Below, one piece after another: positions 43,355 through 47,849 of a stretch of DNA of 47,849 nt. Source of the DNA: UPXZ01 sp964345395. GTDB taxonomy: Bacteria; Bacteroidota; Bacteroidia; Bacteroidales; Paludibacteraceae. Below the pieces are notes generated by a model. The model had not been told where the DNA came from and did no database searches. It worked only from the letters and a program-made list of their open reading frames with translations. Location: contig CAYFRA010000006.1 in assembly GCA_964345395.1 (NCBI GenBank), forward strand, positions 1 through 47,849, written 5' to 3'. The first letter of the stretch is position 1, and each line of letters starts with the position of its first letter. The translations under genes were made by a program, and so were the position numbers.

Positions 43355-44209
43355 ATGATACTTATTGCAGATAGTGGCTCAACCAAGGTTAATTGGACTG
43401 TGGTTGATGAGGGTAAAGTTGTTAAACAAGCTTTTACCAAAGGTATTAATCCCTTTTTTATGACAGAGGAAGAGATAAGCGACGAAATTGAAAAAACGCT
43501 AATTCTTCAATTAGATACTTTAGAGTTCGATTATATCTATTTTTATGGTGCTGGTTGTACTTTCGATAAAGTAGATATTGTAAAAAGAGCTATCGAAAAA
43601 AACATTCAGGCAAAAAAAGCAATTGAAGTGAATACCGATATGCTCGCTGCTGCACGTGGCCTGTGCGGCTATCTGCCCGGTATCGCCTGTATTGTTGGCA
43701 CTGGATCAAACTCTTGCTCTTATGATGGGATTAAAATAATCGAAAATGTATCACCTTTGGGTTATATCCTCGGCGACGAGGGTAGCGGTGCTGTTTTGGG
43801 GAGGCTGTTTTTAAGCCAGCTATTGAAAAATCAATTGACACCCGGACTTAAAGAGAAGTTTTTGGAGGAGTATAAAATTACAGTGTCCGATATTATTGAT
43901 AAGGTGTATAGAAAACCATTCCCAAATAGATATTTAGCACATTTCACTCCATTTATTTCAGCTCATTTGGATGACCCTTCTGTTCGAGCCATTGTTATGG
44001 GAAGTTTCAAAGATTTTTTGAAGAAAAATGTGATGCAATATAGTGAGAGCAAAGAGTATCCAATTAACTTTGTTGGGTCTATCGCCTATTATTTCAAAGA
44101 TGTGCTGGTAGAGGCAATGAAAGAGATGAAGCTAAAACCCGGCAAAATCATTCAAAGCCCGATGGAAGGGTTAGTTAAATATCATAGTGTAGCGGGAATT
44201 ATCATTTAA
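43355..44209 (+). CDS. murK: N-acetylmuramic acid kinase MurK (BadF/BadG ATPase family)
   Basis: MurK phosphorylates MurNAc (and often GlcNAc) at O6 with ATP. The 284-residue protein has the ASKHA-fold phosphate motifs DSGSTK (residues 6-11), GTGSNS (115-120) and GDEGSG (140-145), with YGAGC near residue 64. Length is normal for the BadF/BadG sugar kinase group. Position between murT and murQ separates it from a general GlcNAc kinase. Confidence 0.88.
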   Translation: MILIADSGSTKVNWTVVDEGKVVKQAFTKGINPFFMTEEEISDEIEKTLILQLDTLEFDYIYFYGAGCTFDKVDIVKRAIEKNIQAKKAIEVNTDMLAAARGLCGYLPGIACIVGTGSNSCSYDGIKIIENVSPLGYILGDEGSGAVLGRLFLSQLLKNQLTPGLKEKFLEEYKITVSDIIDKVYRKPFPNRYLAHFTPFISAHLDDPSVRAIVMGSFKDFLKKNVMQYSESKEYPINFVGSIAYYFKDVLVEAMKEMKLKPGKIIQSPMEGLVKYHSVAGIII

Positions 44210-44230
44210 TCAAATTTTCAATACTATTTT

Positions 44231-45064
44231 ATGGGAGAGTTTATAAAAATTTCTGAACAGTCATCATTATATGATGACTTGGATAAAAAGCCAGTATTGG
44301 AGATATTGGAGAATATCAATACTGAAGATCAAAAAGTTGCTTTGGCAATTCAAAAAGAGATACCTAAGATTGAGAGTTTAGTAAATCAAATCATTCCTCG
44401 AATGAAAAAAGGTGGTAGAATTTTCTATATGGGAGCTGGCACAAGTGGCCGCTTGGGTGTGTTGGATGCTTCTGAGATACCACCTACTTTTGGTATGCCG
44501 CCCACTCTCGTAATCGGATTGATAGCTGGTGGTGACACGGCACTTCGCAATGCAGTTGAGGATGCAGAAGATAATTTTGAAGAGGGATGGCAAGAGTTGC
44601 TGATGCACAATATTAATAAGAATGACACTGTGATTGGTATTGCAGCCTCAGGCACTACTCCATATGTGATTGGAGCTCTCCACGAAGCCCGAAAAAATAA
44701 CATCCTTACCGCTTGTATCTCAAGTAATCCCAATTCGCCAATGGCCGATGAAGCGGATATCGCTATCGAAACCATTGTAGGCCCTGAGTTTGTAACTGGT
44801 AGTTCGAGAATGAAATCGGGAACAGCACAAAAAATGGTCTTGAATATGATTACTACAAGTATTATGATCAAGCTTGGGCGTGTAAAAGGAAATAAGATGG
44901 TCAATATGCAACTGACCAATAAGAAACTTATCGATAGGGGAACACGGATGATTATAGAAGAGCTGAATTTGGGATATTCGCAAGCTAAGGCACTGCTATT
45001 GATGCACGGTTCAGTAAAAAAAGCTGTTGATGAGTATAAAAAGGAGAACGAAATTACAGATTAA
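44231..45064 (+). CDS. murQ: MurNAc-6-phosphate etherase MurQ
   Basis: MurQ cleaves the lactyl ether of MurNAc-6-P, giving GlcNAc-6-P and D-lactate. The 277-residue SIS-domain protein has GAGTSGRLGVLDASEIPPT (68-86), with Glu82, and NAVEDAEDN, with Glu113; by my alignment these match the two acid/base glutamates of E. coli MurQ. GIAASGTTPYV and GSSRMKSGTAQKM complete the family pattern. Length is slightly below the usual 295-300. It is followed by 185 bp before the next gene of the run. Confidence 0.95.
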   Translation: MGEFIKISEQSSLYDDLDKKPVLEILENINTEDQKVALAIQKEIPKIESLVNQIIPRMKKGGRIFYMGAGTSGRLGVLDASEIPPTFGMPPTLVIGLIAGGDTALRNAVEDAEDNFEEGWQELLMHNINKNDTVIGIAASGTTPYVIGALHEARKNNILTACISSNPNSPMADEADIAIETIVGPEFVTGSSRMKSGTAQKMVLNMITTSIMIKLGRVKGNKMVNMQLTNKKLIDRGTRMIIEELNLGYSQAKALLLMHGSVKKAVDEYKKENEITD

Positions 45065-45249
45065 ATTCAAACAAAATAATAATACTATAGTTCAAATTTA
45101 AAAATTCACGAGTTGAATCAAGCTCATTTCGTGAACAACAATTTTAAATCTTAGAACAAGCTTTTGTAGTAAATAATTCGGGTTAAAGTAAAAACTAACA
45201 TACATCATTTTTTTATATTAAAAATTTCACTCAATCAAATAAAAATTCA

Positions 45250-47118
45250 ATGAAAAAGCAACCAATATATCACGGGTCAAAAAGCTTGTTGTTATATACA
45301 ATAATATTATTGTCTATTTTCACTCCTTCAACCTGGGCTCAAAAATTAGAGCGAGTTCTTCCTGAGTCGGTTGGGATGAGTAGCTCACAACTAAATAATG
45401 TTGATTTAATCATCGAAGATGCCATTTCAGCCAAGCAGTTGCCTGGAGCTGTGTTGGCAGTGGTGAAAGATGGGAAAATGGCTTATATTAAGGCTTATGG
45501 GAATAAATCGATTTATCCGCAAATTGAAAAAATGGATGAAGATGTTATTTTCGACTTGGCTTCTTTGACAAAGCCTATAGCTACAGCCACAGCAACAATG
45601 ATACTACTTGAGCAAGGGAAAATCAGGTTGATTGATAATGTAGATCGCTACATACCTGGATTTAAACCATGGAGTGACGGCAAGCGAAGCAAAAATATAC
45701 GAATTATCGATTTGCTCACCCATACTTCAGGCTTGCCAGCTTATGCTCCAGTGGAAAAGCTTCAAAAAGAACATGGTTCTCCCAATCCCGACGCAGTGAT
45801 TGAGTACAATGCAACTTGTGAACGCGAATATGAACCTTTGACAATGATGAAGTACAGTTGTCTAAACTTCATCACGTTGCAAAGAATAATCGAAACCGTT
45901 AGCGGTCAAAATATTAATGAATTTACGCAAGAGCATATCTTCAAACCTCTGCATATGGCTCACACAAGTTATCAGCCCGACAAATCTCTTTATCCACAGA
46001 TAGCTCCTACGGAAGTTCAAAAAGATGGTTCAGTGCTTTTGGGTAGCGTACATGATCCTTTAGCACGAGTGATGAATGACGGTTTGTCAGGCAATGCCGG
46101 CCTTTTCTCCACAGCCGATGATGTCGCTGTTTTCACTGCCGCTTTGCTCAATGGAGGCGAGTGGAATGGAGCTCGCATATTGAGTCCGCTTACGGTCGAG
46201 AAAATGCGATCCGTACCCAAAACTGTTCAACATCTTGGTCGCTCTTTGGGTTGGGACCTTCACTCTGCCTACGCTTCTAATTTGGGCGACCTGCTTAGCG
46301 ATGAAGCTTTTGGACACACGGGTTATACCGGCACATCACTCGTTATCGATCCAGTAAATAACTTGGGTATCATATTTCTTGCCAATAGCGTGCATCCTTA
46401 TGATGACTCTTCAATCGTAAGATTGCGTTCGTTGGTAGCCAATGGCGTAGCAGCCTCTTTGGTAGGTCATAATGCAACAGAAGTTACAGAACAAGAAAAG
46501 CCAAGTGAACCTTGGAGTTATGAAAAGCACTACATAAAAAGACTTGAAGAGTTTGCTCAAGAGCCCCCAATAAGCTCAAATGATATAGTGATGTTGGGCA
46601 ACAGCATTACTGAAGGTGGCAATTGGAACACAATTTTTGCATCCGAGCATATCCGAAACAGAGGAATTAGCGGTGACAATGCGGTAGGTGTTTTCAATCG
46701 TTTAGAATCAATATTAGAGGGGCAGCCAAAAAAACTATTTCTTTTAATCGGTATCAACGATTTGGCTTCAGGCGTGCAAAAAGATACCATTATATATAAT
46801 ATAGAAAAAATCATTCAAAAATCGATACAGCTTTCTCCTTCTACGAAGATCTATTTACAATCTATTTTGCCTGTCGATGAGAGTTTTAATAGATATAAAG
46901 GGCTGAATGGCAAAACCAATGACATAATTTATATCAATAAGAAACTAAAAAAAATGGCTCGCAAATATCATATCCCATCGATTGATTTACACAAACACTT
47001 TACAGAGAAAGACAAAGTAACTTTGCGAAAAGAGCTGACTTATGATGGGCTTCATTTGAATCAAGAAGGATATGCGGTTTGGGGTAAATTATTAACACCT
47101 TATATGAAATTACATTAG
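45250..47118 (+). CDS. Exported serine hydrolase: beta-lactamase-family domain fused to an SGNH esterase domain
   Basis: The 622-residue protein has a signal peptide (LLLYTIILLSIFTPSTWA). The first domain (about 30-400) is a class C beta-lactamase/carboxypeptidase fold with S105-L-T-K108, Tyr202 (YSC in place of the usual YxN) and HTG at 356-358. The second (about 440-622) is an SGNH/GDSL hydrolase with GNSITEGG (Ser452), GINDL and DGLHLN (Asp599, His602). In this locus the first could be a peptidase on stem peptides and the second an esterase removing O-acetyl groups from MurNAc, both inferred. It may belong to the operon or have its own promoter in the 185-bp gap, though none was recognised. 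Confidence 0.85.
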   Translation: MKKQPIYHGSKSLLLYTIILLSIFTPSTWAQKLERVLPESVGMSSSQLNNVDLIIEDAISAKQLPGAVLAVVKDGKMAYIKAYGNKSIYPQIEKMDEDVIFDLASLTKPIATATATMILLEQGKIRLIDNVDRYIPGFKPWSDGKRSKNIRIIDLLTHTSGLPAYAPVEKLQKEHGSPNPDAVIEYNATCEREYEPLTMMKYSCLNFITLQRIIETVSGQNINEFTQEHIFKPLHMAHTSYQPDKSLYPQIAPTEVQKDGSVLLGSVHDPLARVMNDGLSGNAGLFSTADDVAVFTAALLNGGEWNGARILSPLTVEKMRSVPKTVQHLGRSLGWDLHSAYASNLGDLLSDEAFGHTGYTGTSLVIDPVNNLGIIFLANSVHPYDDSSIVRLRSLVANGVAASLVGHNATEVTEQEKPSEPWSYEKHYIKRLEEFAQEPPISSNDIVMLGNSITEGGNWNTIFASEHIRNRGISGDNAVGVFNRLESILEGQPKKLFLLIGINDLASGVQKDTIIYNIEKIIQKSIQLSPSTKIYLQSILPVDESFNRYKGLNGKTNDIIYINKKLKKMARKYHIPSIDLHKHFTEKDKVTLRKELTYDGLHLNQEGYAVWGKLLTPYMKLH

Positions 47119-47248
47119 ATTTTGCTATTTGCTTTATTATATCACTCATTCATTTTTTTGATGAACTGTTTTTGTTAAAATTACAATCGAAAATCTATCA
47201 GATTAAAATAAATATCGAAAATTTGTTTATTATATTGAAAATTTGTTC

Positions 47249-47256
47249 TACCTTTG
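47249..47256 (+). promoter_or_regulatory. Putative -7 element without a recognised gene
   Basis: TACCTTTG matches TAnnTTTG, with TTTG at 47222-47225, 23 nt upstream. The nearest downstream frame with an ATG (47324) would encode about 56 residues with no recognisable feature. Confidence 0.5.
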
Positions 47257-47581
47257 ACACGTCAAGTCTTTAATTTTTTGAAAGAAGTGATTAGTTTTGA
47301 ATAATTTTATCATATCATATGCGATGAAAGAAATTGGCACGAAAGTTGATGATGTAAGGGGTGAGACTAACTTTCTAAGCTTTTTATTCGCTTTGCATGT
47401 GTTTATGCTTAAATTTGGGCAATCGACATTTAATATTGGTTTAAAATGTGGTAAAGATATTATGAGCTTTCATGTGTTGTGTGTCATTCCATAAAAAGTG
47501 TATAGATGTAGATGAAATGAAAGTAAATTAAGTGAGAAAAAATATATTTTCAGTGTAATTCCAACAAATTTCAAAAAAATA

Positions 47582-47612
47582 TTGTGGAATTATCAATTTA
47601 TATATATATTTG
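47582..47612 (+). promoter_or_regulatory. Promoter of the gene at the right edge (TTG, 20 nt, TATATTTG)
   Basis: TTG at 47582-47584 and TATATTTG at 47605-47612 are 20 nt apart, a full match to the Bacteroidetes promoter. The leader before the ATG at 47782 is about 165 nt. Confidence 0.7.
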
Positions 47613-47781
47613 CACAATAATAAGTCTGCAAGTATGTGAAGTAGGCACAATATGTGATTGAAAAACGAATGTTGAAAAGCAATAAAAATAAAATAATAAA
47701 AAAACTAATATATTAATAATTAGGCAATTAGAAAATAATAAACAAATAACTTATCCTAAATTTTATTTAAATTAAAAAAGT

Positions 47782-47849
47782 ATGAAACAACTAAAAACAA
47801 AAACTAAATTGGTAGCTCGATTCCTCTTTGTAGCTATCTTAGGTTTGTC
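47782..47849 (+). CDS. N-terminus of an exported protein, cut by the window end
   Basis: The visible 22 codons read MKQLKTKTKLVARFLFVAIL and onward: a basic start followed by a hydrophobic core, which is a signal peptide. Long-leader genes with such starts are often SusC/RagA-type TonB-dependent receptors in this phylum, but too little is present to say so. Confidence 0.55.
   Translation, partial: MKQLKTKTKLVARFLFVAILGL

Larger units (their letters stand above)
47119..47781. other. Intergenic region with two promoters before a truncated exported-protein gene
   Basis: No convincing gene is seen in these 663 bp. They hold a promoter-like TACCTTTG at 47249-47256 and a better promoter at 47582-47612. 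The first would start a transcript near 47262 with only small unrecognised frames. A leader RNA or a short RNA gene is possible. Confidence 0.5.

Noticed and set aside
44425..44919. 164-codon minus-strand frame opposite murQ
   Set aside because: It is antisense to the well-conserved SIS domain of MurQ and arises from that gene's codon use.
47297..47494. Small plus-strand frame of about 65 codons in the last intergenic region
   Set aside because: It begins with TTG, has no recognisable domain, signal or conserved pattern, and lies in AT-rich DNA. A shorter ATG frame (47324) remains possible but cannot be supported.

Overview
The window comes from a low-GC Bacteroidetes chromosome, most likely order Bacteroidales. 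Three things point there. Most transcription units start just downstream of the Bacteroidetes -7 element TAnnTTTG, several with a TTG about 18-23 nt further upstream. One secreted enzyme ends in a type IX secretion sorting domain. The right half is a MurT/MurK/MurQ plus NamZ peptidoglycan-salvage locus of the kind worked out in Tannerella forsythia. I cannot name genus or species. No rRNA, tRNA or CRISPR array was seen.

Left part (1-23.4 kb) is mostly housekeeping with small transcription units in both orientations: a CoA-disulfide-reductase-like flavoprotein with two rhodanese domains, an Rrf2 regulator, shikimate kinase, type I asparaginase, the nfo-thiL pair, clpC, an NfeD-type membrane protease, an ECF sigma factor, a GH29 fucosidase, a 5'-nucleotidase-type phosphoesterase, a gtrA/flippase pair, rsmA, mgtE, a T9SS-exported GH13 amylase, an EamA permease and prephenate dehydrogenase. 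Convergent gene pairs are separated by clear bidirectional hairpin terminators.

Right part (23.5-47.1 kb) is a peptidoglycan/MurNAc salvage island. An AmpG-like permease is divergent from a 13-gene same-strand run: namZ1, Na+/solute symporter, large zinc amidase, phosphoesterase-PQQ propeller, GT2, DUF4922 (HIT-like), SpoIID-like, namZ2, GlcD/GlcF-type D-lactate dehydrogenase, murT, murK, murQ, and a beta-lactamase/SGNH fusion. The logic is readable: the amidase strips stem peptides, SpoIID and NamZ cut glycan and release MurNAc, MurT imports it, MurK phosphorylates it, MurQ removes D-lactate to give GlcNAc-6-P, and the lactate dehydrogenase can oxidise the D-lactate. The GT2 and DUF4922 genes do not fit this pathway and are functionally open.

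The most unusual structure is inside this island. The SpoIID-like gene carries an in-frame insert of about 145 codons that encodes a DUF559 (Vsr-like endonuclease) domain and is bounded by inverted GC-rich palindromic repeats. A solo copy of the repeat sits in-frame near the N-terminus of the lactate dehydrogenase, and a degenerate copy supplies the stop codon of the GT2 gene. A 100-N assembly gap falls at the insert, but both gap edges are the same 55 bp, so the gap is probably artificial and the gene is one open frame of about 560 codons. The window ends in the first 22 codons of an exported protein with a good promoter.
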